Source of the DNA: Termitidicoccus mucosus | GTDB lineage: Bacteria; Verrucomicrobiota; Verrucomicrobiia; Opitutales; Opitutaceae | Length of the DNA: 64,000 bases | Assembly: GCF_038725785.1 (NCBI RefSeq) | Contig: NZ_CP109796.1 | Coordinates: 2,170,001-2,234,000 of the forward strand | Direction: 5' to 3' | Shown: one piece after another, positions 10,759-17,922 of the stretch | Layout of the letters: each line of letters opens with the position of its first letter | Numbering within the stretch: position 1 is the stretch's first letter | Program-made: the position numbers and the translations under genes | The notes under the pieces: generated by a model | What the model was told of the DNA's origin: nothing | The model's input: only the letters and a program-made list of their open reading frames with translations | Database searches by the model: none

Positions 10759-11547
10759 TCAGAGAATCATGCTTCTCGGCCTGCCGGGGCGCGTGTCTCG
10801 GGCGATGTGGTGTTTTTTGCAGAAACGGCGCAAATCCTTCGCATCGACGGTGATTTTTTGCGCATCCAGATGCTTTATAAAATCCCGCGTGCAGTAGCGC
10901 GGTCTGGGGTGATTGAGCATGTAATGCAGCACGGAAAGTTTCCACCAACTGGCATGGCCGTAGTGCGTGCGGGTGATGGAGCCGCGCGGGTGTCCGTGGA
11001 AAAACTCCATGGCCTTGGTGAGATGGCGAATGAGCGGCACCGATGGGGCATCGCCGGCAAAGACCGCCTGCAAAAATAAGCTGCTCATCACCAAAAGCGA
11101 GGCGTTCGGAGGCGCGTCTGCGGGAGCCTGCCGCCATGCGCGGGCCAGCAGGAACGAGGCGAGCGCGACATCGCCCTCGCCGCCCGATTGGCAGCGGCGG
11201 ATGAGTCCGGCGACCTGCCCGCGCGTGAGCCCACCGTAGGGCGCGGCGGAAACCGGCATGCGAGCGTGCGCGAGTCTGGCGATGTCGGTTTCGAACGCAT
11301 GGCTGGAATGCGCGAGCCACGCGAGCAAATGACGCCTTTGGCTGGCGTGCCTCGGCGGGCGTTCCTTGTCGCGCAAATAACGCGCAAGGCGCGAACGCGT
11401 GCGCGGCTCAAGGAACGCCGTGGCGAGCCAGCGGCGCAAGCCGGGCGACTCGCGCAACAGTTGCATAAAAAGCGCGACGCAGGCCGAGTCGTTGGAATCC
11501 GCCGACAGCGACAGGATGGCGTCGGCAAACGCGGAGCCGGAGGACAT
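10759..11547 (-). CDS. Unknown 262-residue protein at the end of the secretion cluster
   Basis: I do not recognise this family. It is a soluble-looking protein with no signal peptide or membrane segment, rich in Arg and His. The N-terminal half is helical (SACVALFMQLLRESPGLRRW). The C-terminal part (WWKLSVLHYMLNHPRPRYCTRDF, then LRRFCKKHHIARDTRPGRPRS) looks like a winged-helix or similar basic nucleic-acid-binding region ending in an AT-hook-like RPGRP. It lies downstream of and in the same direction as the VirB-type genes, 110 bp after the previous one, so it may be the last gene of that unit or a separate cargo gene. A regulator or DNA-processing accessory role is possible but unproven. Confidence 0.7.
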   Translation of the reverse strand: MSSGSAFADAILSLSADSNDSACVALFMQLLRESPGLRRWLATAFLEPRTRSRLARYLRDKERPPRHASQRRHLLAWLAHSSHAFETDIARLAHARMPVSAAPYGGLTRGQVAGLIRRCQSGGEGDVALASFLLARAWRQAPADAPPNASLLVMSSLFLQAVFAGDAPSVPLIRHLTKAMEFFHGHPRGSITRTHYGHASWWKLSVLHYMLNHPRPRYCTRDFIKHLDAQKITVDAKDLRRFCKKHHIARDTRPGRPRSMIL

Positions 11548-11561
11548 GGCGGGGACGGGAT

Positions 11562-11656
11562 AATGACGAATTACAAATTACGAATGACGAATTTCCAAGC
11601 CGCGCCTTTGCGCCACTGGTTTCAATTCGTAATTTGTAATTCGTCATTCGTAATTT
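11562..11656. repeat. Inverted repeat built from AATTACGAAT-like words
   Basis: The short gap between two genes of the secretion cluster is filled by an inverted repeat. The left arm contains GACGAATTACAAATTACGAA and the right arm its complement (TTCGTAATTTGTAATTCGTC), separated by about 30 bases. A transcript could fold into a long AU-rich hairpin. A weaker relative, two direct copies of CTTAAATCGTAATT, lies at 20908-20935 in the same operon. Confidence 0.75.
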
Positions 11657-11657
11657 A

Positions 11658-12050
11658 TCACACCCCGATGCCTTGGGCGGGGGGCGGCTGTCCCTGTCCC
11701 TGCCGCATGGTCTGGCGCATGGCCTCGTCCTTGGCGACGCGCACGAAGGCGCGCTGGCGGTTCTCGGCGGGGACGTTTTTGATGCGCTCCTCGACCTTGG
11801 CCTTGACCTCGGGGTTTTCGTTCACCCATTGGATGATTTCCTGGTCGCGCTGCTGGGTGTATTCGTTGCGCTGCATTTTGCCGAGCATGAGCTTTCGGAT
11901 AAGCTGCTCCTTGGTCATTTCGTTGTAATACTCGTAGAGTTTGGGATTGTCCGCGATGAACTGGGTGACCTTGGCATCAACCTCCGGGTTGGTGCGGACG
12001 GCGTCGTCCTGCTTCGCTTTTCGTGCTGCGATGGCTTGTTTGAGTGACAT
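11658..12050 (-). CDS. Small charged helical protein of the secretion cluster
   Basis: A 130-residue protein that I cannot place in a family. It starts at MSLKQAIAARKAK; a longer reading from 12140 would add 30 residues with no protein-like character. It is strongly helical and charged (IADNPKLYEYYNEMTKEQLIRKLMLGKMQRNEYTQQRDQEIIQWVNENPEVKAKVEERI), with two similar NPE/NPK-centred segments (TNPEVDAKVTQFI and ENPEVKAKVEERI), and a Gln/Pro-rich tail. No signal peptide or membrane segment is seen. Position after the VirB10-like gene suggests a cytoplasmic accessory, chaperone or substrate of the system; that is inference. Confidence 0.75.
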   Translation of the reverse strand: MSLKQAIAARKAKQDDAVRTNPEVDAKVTQFIADNPKLYEYYNEMTKEQLIRKLMLGKMQRNEYTQQRDQEIIQWVNENPEVKAKVEERIKNVPAENRQRAFVRVAKDEAMRQTMRQGQGQPPPAQGIGV

Positions 12051-12170
12051 GATGGTTTTATGTTTTTTCCCCAGCCATTGGTGAAGCAAGGCGGCTGGTC
12101 GCCAGAGGCGGTTGACCTTGTGCGGGCGGGATTCGCCCAAAATGATATATGAAACGATAATATTCGTATT

Positions 12171-12503
12171 TTATAGATCGAGAAGCGTCTGGCTGTAATG
12201 GCCGTTGTCGTCGGGAACGAGGTCGCTGCCGGAAATATTCAATACCGCCTCCTCGAAGGCGCGGGTGATTTCCCAGGGGGGCGCGCCGGCCAGCCAGAGG
12301 CGCATGAGGTCGGCGGCGGGTGGCGACTTGCCATAAGTCTTGCGCAGGTGGACCTCGGCCTGCTCGAAGTTTTTTCGATGGTGCGGGCCAATGGCGAGCG
12401 GCGCGGCGGGTTGGTCGTCGGGAGGCTGGTTGACGCTTGCATCCGTTGTGGGAGCTGGCGCATGGGCCGTTTCGGGATCGGGCGGTGGTTGTGTCGTATT
12501 CAT
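12171..12503 (-). CDS. Small unknown protein of the secretion cluster
   Basis: A 110-residue protein with a low-complexity Pro/Ala/Thr N-terminus (residues 1-40) and a compact helical second half (HRKNFEQAEVHLRKTYGKSP, LMRLWLAGAPPWEITRAFEEAV). Its ATG follows directly on the stop codon of the lipoprotein gene, so the two are almost certainly co-translated. No known domain was recognised. A 120-bp gap with an AT-rich stretch separates it from the next gene. Confidence 0.7.
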   Translation of the reverse strand: MNTTQPPPDPETAHAPAPTTDASVNQPPDDQPAAPLAIGPHHRKNFEQAEVHLRKTYGKSPPAADLMRLWLAGAPPWEITRAFEEAVLNISGSDLVPDDNGHYSQTLLDL

Positions 12504-13055
12504 TTATGGTGCTGTTGCGGATGGGTTGGATTTGGTGGCGTTGCCGAGTGCCTCGCGGGTGCGGGCAAGCTCGCGGTTGAGGCGGGCGACCTCGGCGACA
12601 AGGGTTTCGTTCTGCTCGGTGAGCGCGGCCATGAGGCGGGTCTGCGCGTTCATGCGCTGCTCGATGTCGGTGTTGGAAGGGGACGGCTTTTCGGCGGGGT
12701 CGGACACGGCGAGGACGGGGCCGAGCGGGACGGTGGTCGGCGCGTGGGGCGAGAGATTCCACGAGGCGGCGGTTTCCTTGCGATAAACAAGATGCGCCTC
12801 GTGAAGCATGTTCGGGTCGCGCGGATCGACGTATCGGTTTACGGGATACGCCTTGAGCGTGTCGCCAAAGCGGACTTTTTCGATGTTCGCCAGGTCAAGC
12901 TCGGTGCCGGAGATCGGCACGGCCACGGTGACTTGAGGCTGCACAGGTGGGGCGGGAGGTTTCTTGCGAAACATTGAGCAACCGCTGAGAAGTGCGGCGG
13001 CGATGGCGAGGGCCGGCAGGAGTTTTGGGAGTTGTCGTTTTTTCATGGTGGTCAT
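12504..13055 (-). CDS. Lipoprotein of the VirB-type cluster
   Basis: A 183-residue protein starting MTTMKKRQLPKLLPAL, with a signal peptide and lipobox LLSGC (Cys about residue 23), so it is probably anchored in the outer membrane. A proline patch follows (KKPPAPPVQPQ), then a domain of unknown type (ELDLANIEKVRFGDTLKAYP, YVDPRDPNMLHEAHLVYRK), and a coiled-coil C-terminus (EQRMNAQTRLMAALTEQNETLVAEVARLNREL). It lies 13 bp after the VirB10-like gene. By position and type it could be a VirB7-like stabiliser of the outer-membrane core, but it is much larger than classical VirB7. The longer reading to 13343 overlaps the upstream gene and is rejected. Confidence 0.8.
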   Translation of the reverse strand: MTTMKKRQLPKLLPALAIAAALLSGCSMFRKKPPAPPVQPQVTVAVPISGTELDLANIEKVRFGDTLKAYPVNRYVDPRDPNMLHEAHLVYRKETAASWNLSPHAPTTVPLGPVLAVSDPAEKPSPSNTDIEQRMNAQTRLMAALTEQNETLVAEVARLNRELARTREALGNATKSNPSATAP

Positions 13056-13068
13056 GGTGGAAAAATAA

Positions 13069-14217
13069 TCAGCGCCGCTCCTGCGCCGGTGCGTCCGTGG
13101 GATTTTCAGCGTCGGTTTTTTGCCAGAGTTTGGCGGAGCCGTTGCCGCGCGCGGCCTTCGCCTTGTCGAGGGTTTGGGTGACATAAATATAAAACTGTTT
13201 TCCAGCGGGGACACGGACATAAAAGCCGTCCTCCTCGATGCGTTTCTGGATTTGCGCGGCGTAGGCGTTGAGCACGCCGGCGGTGCCGGCGAGGGAGGCG
13301 TTTTTCGCGGTGGCCTGCGGGATGGCGATGCCCGCCCCTGCAAGCGAGCCGTTGTCCTGCATGTCCTGCAAGCCGCTGGCCATACCCGCGAGGAAGGTCG
13401 AGGCGAAGAGTTTTATTTCCTGAAAATCGTCGGTTTTTATAATCTGACCGGCAAGCCCGGCAGCGCCGTCGCGAAGGCCAAACTCGCCGGTCACGTCGTC
13501 GCGGTCGCGGTCGAGCGCGATGCCGTTTAATACAAGCTCCATGCCGTTGTCGGTGGTGCGGTCGCGCCAGACTATAATCCACTGGCCGGAGGCGGCGATG
13601 CGCTCGCGGGCGCGGTCCGTCGCGGCGCGCCCGTGGACTTCCGCGCCCGCCGGAATAATAAGCCGCCCCTCGTGCCAGACATCCTCGGTGACGAGGCCGA
13701 TGACGGGTGTGTCGAGCTGGGAGGATTCGAGCGTGATGACCGTCTCGCACGGGATGAGTCGTCCGTAAGGAGCGTAGTTGCGCGAGGGCGCGGTGGCATC
13801 CGCGCTGGCGGTGGCATTTGTATTTTTGTCGAGAAGACTGATGGGCAAAATGGCCGGGGCCTTGGGGCGGGCGGGCGCGGTGTCGCTGTTCTGGCGGGCG
13901 GCGCGCGGACGCGAAACGGCCTCTTCTCCCGGTTCGGCGCGCTCGGGGGCCGGTGCTGCCGGTCGCGACGGCGCGGGGATTTTGAGTTCCTGACCGTCGC
14001 GGGTGATGGTGTGGCGCTCCATCGGGGCGGGCAAAGCGGTGGCGGCGGTTATCGGGCGCTCGTTGTTACCGCCGCCGTGGATGAGCAGCGCACCAATGGC
14101 AACGCACGCCAGCAGCGCGGCCATGCTGCCAAACGGGGTTTTTATGAATTTTATAATGCGTTTCACGGCGGAAGACGTGGCGATGGCGGACTTATCTCGG
14201 CGCGATGAGATGCGCAT
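13069..14217 (-). CDS. VirB10/TrbI-type T4SS core protein
   Basis: A 382-residue bitopic protein: short cytoplasmic N-terminus, one membrane segment (SMAALLACVAIGALLIHGG, about 31-49), a Pro/Ala-rich periplasmic linker (about 60-150), and a C-terminal beta-rich domain with the family's typical sequence: LIPCETVITLESSQLDTPV, GRLIIPAGAEVHG, and near the end VPAGKQFYIYVTQTLD. VirB10 spans both membranes and, with VirB7 and VirB9, forms the outer-membrane core complex. The start overlaps the VirB9-like gene by 26 bp, consistent with one operon. Confidence 0.9.
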   Translation of the reverse strand: MRISSRRDKSAIATSSAVKRIIKFIKTPFGSMAALLACVAIGALLIHGGGNNERPITAATALPAPMERHTITRDGQELKIPAPSRPAAPAPERAEPGEEAVSRPRAARQNSDTAPARPKAPAILPISLLDKNTNATASADATAPSRNYAPYGRLIPCETVITLESSQLDTPVIGLVTEDVWHEGRLIIPAGAEVHGRAATDRARERIAASGQWIIVWRDRTTDNGMELVLNGIALDRDRDDVTGEFGLRDGAAGLAGQIIKTDDFQEIKLFASTFLAGMASGLQDMQDNGSLAGAGIAIPQATAKNASLAGTAGVLNAYAAQIQKRIEEDGFYVRVPAGKQFYIYVTQTLDKAKAARGNGSAKLWQKTDAENPTDAPAQERR

Positions 14218-15076
14218 CGCGGGTGACGCGCGGGACGATGACGTTGAAGGAGTTTTTTATACTGAGGTTGGCGCGTCCGCCGTCCGGCGTGCCGGTGACG
14301 GCGAAGTAGGCCACCGTCTCCGCGTGCGGCGGAATCAGGCCGGAGGCGTCGGCGATGGACGCGGGGTAGAGGCGGTTGCCGATGCGCACGGCGAGGCTTT
14401 GGGGTTGATAGACGACCTCGGTGTCGCCGGTATTTTCGAGCTTTAGTTTGAACACAAGCGTGTCCTCGGGGTCGAAGCGAAAGACTTCCTCCACGGTCGC
14501 GGTAAAATCGCGGTATTGGGTTTTGTCGTTGGGCGCGCAGTGTTCGACCTGCCAGACGGCCTCGGGGTATTGCTCGCGGATGAGGCGGTGGGATTTGGCG
14601 CGGTCAAGCAGCGCGAGAAGCGTTTCAGGCGTGGCGCGTTTGGCGAGGGCCGCGCTATGTCCGGCGACGCGATCTTCGTAAAATGTCACGGAACCGTAGG
14701 GATGCGGAGCGACGGCGAGGCGGATTATATACGTTTTGTTTTGCAGGATGACGTTGAGCGTGGCGCGGGCGTCGGGTGTGAGGGCGCGCACGCTCAAATA
14801 ATACCGGCCCGGCAGGTGCGACATCAGCACGGGGGCGGGGGCGTCGGGGTTGTTGGAAATATTCGCGCCCTCCAGCGCGGACGGCGCGGAGGGAAACATG
14901 AGCGTCGTCGGCGCGTCGGTGCTGATGGGGATTTCATAGACGATGCGCTCGTCCAGCGGCAGTTGCTTGACGACGGGAGTGCGAGGACTGGCGTCGCCGG
15001 CAAATCCCGGCGTGACCAGCAAGGCGAGGAGCGTGATACACATGGCGGTCAGTTTTGTAAAAATTCGTAATTCCAT
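14192..15076 (-). CDS. VirB9/TrbG-type T4SS core protein
   Basis: A 294-residue exported protein with a clear signal peptide (MELRIFTKLTAMCITLLALLVTPGFAG). An N-terminal beta-rich domain carries VYEIPISTDAPTTLMFPS; the C-terminal domain contains LVFKLKLENTGDTEVVYQP and SLAVRIGNRLYPASI, a pattern seen in VirB9/TraO/CagX relatives. It probably forms the periplasmic and outer-membrane ring with VirB10. Assignment rests on sequence character plus position between VirB8-like and VirB10-like genes. A start at 15043 would avoid the 28-bp overlap with virB8 but gives a poorer signal peptide. Confidence 0.8.
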   Translation of the reverse strand: MELRIFTKLTAMCITLLALLVTPGFAGDASPRTPVVKQLPLDERIVYEIPISTDAPTTLMFPSAPSALEGANISNNPDAPAPVLMSHLPGRYYLSVRALTPDARATLNVILQNKTYIIRLAVAPHPYGSVTFYEDRVAGHSAALAKRATPETLLALLDRAKSHRLIREQYPEAVWQVEHCAPNDKTQYRDFTATVEEVFRFDPEDTLVFKLKLENTGDTEVVYQPQSLAVRIGNRLYPASIADASGLIPPHAETVAYFAVTGTPDGGRANLSIKNSFNVIVPRVTRDAHLIAPR

Positions 15077-15750
15077 ACGGCGAGCGGGTAGCGTTTGTTG
15101 GCGAGCATATCCGGGTTGCGGACAAGCGTGAGCGTGAGCGAAAAGCGCGGGGACTCGGCAAAAGCCTGGCGTTCAAAGACGCCGGTGCGCACAAGCTGGC
15201 CTTCGATTTTTATAATGATCTGGTCCTCGCGGGTGCGCAGGATATCCAGCTTAAAAATTTCCGGCTTTTGGTGAATCTGCTTCACCTCGAACTCCTCCCT
15301 TGCGGCGAGCAATTCGTTCTGTGCCTTGGTCGCCGCCTCGGTGAGATAAAGCCGGTGCAGCAAATCGGGAAAATCAAAGTTCTTCGGGTTGCGCTGCAAA
15401 AGCGCGAGCGCGGCCCATAGTGATATGGTTTCATGAAGCGTCTTCGCCTCCTCGAAACCCAATAACGGCGAGACAGAGAACGTCCCCGCGCCGTCGAGAA
15501 TCACGACGCGCTCGCGCGTGCGATACGCGCCGATGATGAGGTAGGGTTGCAGCACGGCGAGCGCGAGCGCGCCGCACGCGACCAGCGCCCACATGCGCGC
15601 GGCAAAGGCGTGGTCGGCGAACAAACGCGCCGGTGAAAATGCCCGCGCCGGTGCCGGTTTCCGTGGCGGTGCCGCGCGCGCATTATCAACCGCCGTCCCG
15701 CGCGGGTCGCCGGTCTCCGCGTTTTCATTTTGTATATTTGACGGGCTCAT
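15049..15750 (-). CDS. VirB8/TrbF-type T4SS inner-membrane protein
   Basis: A 233-residue protein with a Pro/Ala-rich cytoplasmic N-terminus, one membrane helix (MWALVACGALALAVLQPYLII, about 53-75) and a periplasmic domain (RERVVILDGAGTFSVSPLLGF through VWNYEFLQN). This is the build of VirB8, which links the inner-membrane complex to the outer-membrane core. Sequence motifs of the family are weak, so the call depends partly on topology and operon order. It starts 15 bp after the VirB6-like gene. Confidence 0.75.
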   Translation of the reverse strand: MSPSNIQNENAETGDPRGTAVDNARAAPPRKPAPARAFSPARLFADHAFAARMWALVACGALALAVLQPYLIIGAYRTRERVVILDGAGTFSVSPLLGFEEAKTLHETISLWAALALLQRNPKNFDFPDLLHRLYLTEAATKAQNELLAAREEFEVKQIHQKPEIFKLDILRTREDQIIIKIEGQLVRTGVFERQAFAESPRFSLTLTLVRNPDMLANKRYPLAVWNYEFLQN

Positions 15751-15765
15751 TTTGTTTTCAGTTTT

Positions 15766-16695
15766 TTATAATCCGGGTGTCGCCGGTGCGGATAATGGGG
15801 GCGGCATGGCGCTGCCGCGCCCGCCCGCCCCGGTGGAGCCTTCGGACAGCATTTTGCGAAGCGAGTCAGCGCGCTGAAGCTCGCTGGTTGCCTTCTGGCC
15901 GAGCGCGCCGGGGTTTCCGGTTTCGCCGGTGAGCGCGTAACCCTGCGCGAAGATTTTCTGGCAGATGACCGGCGTGGAAATTGTCCCGATCAACAGCGTG
16001 AGCGCCGCGAGGATGCCGCCGATGTTGGTCAGAAACGGGGAATATAATACCATCTCGGCGGACGCGGGATTCGCCCCCACCGCCGCGCGAAAATCCTGCC
16101 AGATGGCGATGGTGACAAGGTTTGTTATTGCGAAGCCGACCGGCCATGCGAGCACGGCGAGGGTTTGTTGAAAGAAGCGGACGCCAATCTGTGTGCCACC
16201 GGGAATCATGAAGCACGCAAGCGCAAACGGCATGAGCATGTAGAGAATCCAGCGCAGTATATATTGCAAAATTATCATGGGTGCGGAAATCAGTGCGCCG
16301 ATCTGGATAAACACCCATGAGACGGCGTCGGTCATCGCGTGGTAAATGGATTCGTTGAGCTTGCGCCATGACCATTCCTTCTTTTCCGGATTCTGCGCGG
16401 TGCCGGCGCGCAATTCCTCGGATGCGCGGGCGGGGTTGTCGTTGAATTGAGGATCAATGTAGGAGGCCGCCGCGAGCATGGTGTTTTCCATGAGCGGGAA
16501 CCACCAGTTCATCGAGGAGACGAGGGCGACGATGGTGATGGCGCGCGCGAGCGGGCGTACCAGTTCGCTGTTGTTGTAGTGATGCCGGCTCATGCGCGCG
16601 ATGAGTCCCACGACAAGCATCGCGAAGACGACGAAGCGGAACGTCGTCACCATCGCGGTGATTTTGTTTTCCAGAATGGGCAGCACCAGATTCAT
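15766..16695 (-). CDS. VirB6/TrbL-type polytopic T4SS membrane protein
   Basis: A 309-residue protein with at least six hydrophobic segments (FRFVVFAMLVVGLIARM, ITIVALVSSMNWWF, VFIQIGALISAPMIILQYI, LMPFALACFMIPGG, LAVLAWPVGFAITNLVTIAI, GGILAALTLLIGTIS) and a flexible Ser/Gly/Pro-rich tail. VirB6-like proteins form part of the inner-membrane channel. Sequence conservation in this family is poor; topology and place between VirB5 and VirB8 support the call. It starts 7 bp after the end of the VirB5-like gene. Confidence 0.8.
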   Translation of the reverse strand: MNLVLPILENKITAMVTTFRFVVFAMLVVGLIARMSRHHYNNSELVRPLARAITIVALVSSMNWWFPLMENTMLAAASYIDPQFNDNPARASEELRAGTAQNPEKKEWSWRKLNESIYHAMTDAVSWVFIQIGALISAPMIILQYILRWILYMLMPFALACFMIPGGTQIGVRFFQQTLAVLAWPVGFAITNLVTIAIWQDFRAAVGANPASAEMVLYSPFLTNIGGILAALTLLIGTISTPVICQKIFAQGYALTGETGNPGALGQKATSELQRADSLRKMLSEGSTGAGGRGSAMPPPLSAPATPGL

Positions 16696-16702
16696 GAAGA
16701 AA

Positions 16703-17499
16703 TCAACGGGCGTTTCTGCGCGGATTGATGGAACGCATGAAGGCGGTCACGCGCTGGTTCGCCAAAAAATCGTCCTTGGCGGCAAGCTCGGCGGCGGCGT
16801 GTTGTTCCATTTCGTGCCGGTTGTCGTTGGCGATTTTTTGCAGAATCACCTCGTCCATCTGACGGCGGCGCGTGGTCTCGATCTGGGAAAGCTGGCCGTT
16901 GAGGACGATCAACTTTGCCGTGAGTTTTTGCACCTGCGCGTCGGTCGCGCCGGTGCGCAATTCGGAAAGCGTGAGGGCGATTTCCTCCAAAAGTTCGCGT
17001 TCGCGCGCGCGGGTCTGGTCGGCGACAGTGCGCGTGTTGTCGGCGTGGGCGTCGAGCAGGGCGTGGCGGCGGTAGGTGAGCGGGTCGTATTGGACCGTGC
17101 CGCCGTCGAGGTCGGGAACATAGACGGAGCGGTAGGTGCTGCCGTCCGTGCGCGAGAGCGTATCCAGACTCTGCACGACGCGGGCAATGTCGTCGCGGGA
17201 CAGACCGTAGTCGCGCAAAGGTCATCCTCGGCGAGAATGCCCGGGGACAATATTTTCGCGGCGTCGGCGGGATTGCCGGTCCAGTCGCGGATTTTTCCCT
17301 GAATGCCGGCCTGCTCTTTGAGCTGGGTAATCTGCGCCTTGAGCTGCGCGATGCTATCGACCCATTTGGCAATGGTGGCGATGTGCGAAATCTGGTTGTT
17401 GGCGAGGTTCGCAACATCGACGACGGGAATGCCGGAGGCGAAAACAACACCGCCGATGCAGGCGGCGAGGACGGGGAGCATGAGAGTATTCTTTTTCAT
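16703..17499 (-). pseudogene. VirB5/TrbJ-like gene split by a one-base frameshift
   Basis: The first 93 codons from 17499 give a signal peptide and a typical TrbJ/VirB5 start (ASGIPVVDVANLANNQ, then the coiled coil AQLKAQITQLKEQ), ending ILAEDDL. After this the frame turns into nonsense-like Pro/Arg/Thr-rich sequence (CATTVCPATTLPAS) that stops at 16909. The natural continuation (LRDYGLSRDDIARVVQSLD, then long helices to INPRRNAR) is read in the -1 frame from 17218 to 16703. Joined, the two give about 265 residues, a normal size for the family. The break is at GAC-CTT-TGC (about 17216-17223) and would be repaired by one added base. No classic slippery heptamer is seen. It could be a real mutation, a sequencing error, or recoding. 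VirB5 is a minor pilus component. Confidence 0.85.
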
Positions 17500-17505
17500 G
17501 ATAAT

Positions 17506-17922
17506 TTATTCGGTGCGGAGGGTGATGGTTGCGGGTTTTAATATGACGCCGTCCGGTGTGACGGTTTCGGGAAGGCGGACATTCACGTAACGCGGTTCGG
17601 ATTGCGTGTCCGTGGCTTCGCCGCGCTGCTGGTTTTGGATAATCCAGTATTGCTGCTTCACGGCCTGGTTCATGGCGCGGTCGTAGCCGTGCCTCTCGGC
17701 GTCGGCGATGGCGGCGGTGATTTCATTGCCGGCGATTTTCGAGACAAGATAACCGGCCCCCGCGCCGATGGCCGCGCCCTTGATGCTCTTGCCGGAAGCG
17801 TGATAACCGATGGCCCCGCCCGCGCCGGTGAGAACAATGTCGGTGGCCGGCTGGCGGAGGCTGGCGCAGCCGGAAAGGAGCGCTGCGAAAGCGGATAATA
17901 ACAAGGCGATGGTTGTTTTCAT
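17506..17922 (-). CDS. Glycine-zipper lipoprotein of the T4SS operon
   Basis: A 138-residue lipoprotein: signal peptide MKTTIALLLSAFAALL, lipobox LLSGC, then a glycine-zipper segment (GAGGAIGYHASGKSIKGAAI, GAGAGYLVSKIAG) and a C-terminal domain with RYVNVRLPETVTPDGV. Its ATG overlaps the stop of the VirB4-like gene (ATGA). It sits where TrbK/VirB7-like lipoproteins or entry-exclusion proteins are often found, and glycine-zipper segments often insert in the outer membrane. The exact role cannot be told from sequence. An upstream in-frame start at 17997 lies inside virB4 and is less likely. Confidence 0.8.
   Translation of the reverse strand: MKTTIALLLSAFAALLSGCASLRQPATDIVLTGAGGAIGYHASGKSIKGAAIGAGAGYLVSKIAGNEITAAIADAERHGYDRAMNQAVKQQYWIIQNQQRGEATDTQSEPRYVNVRLPETVTPDGVILKPATITLRTE

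Noticed and set aside
10475-11320. A 281-codon minus-strand frame overlapping the 262-residue gene
   Set aside because: Its product is Arg/His/Ala-rich and out of frame with the better protein-like reading at 10759-11547.
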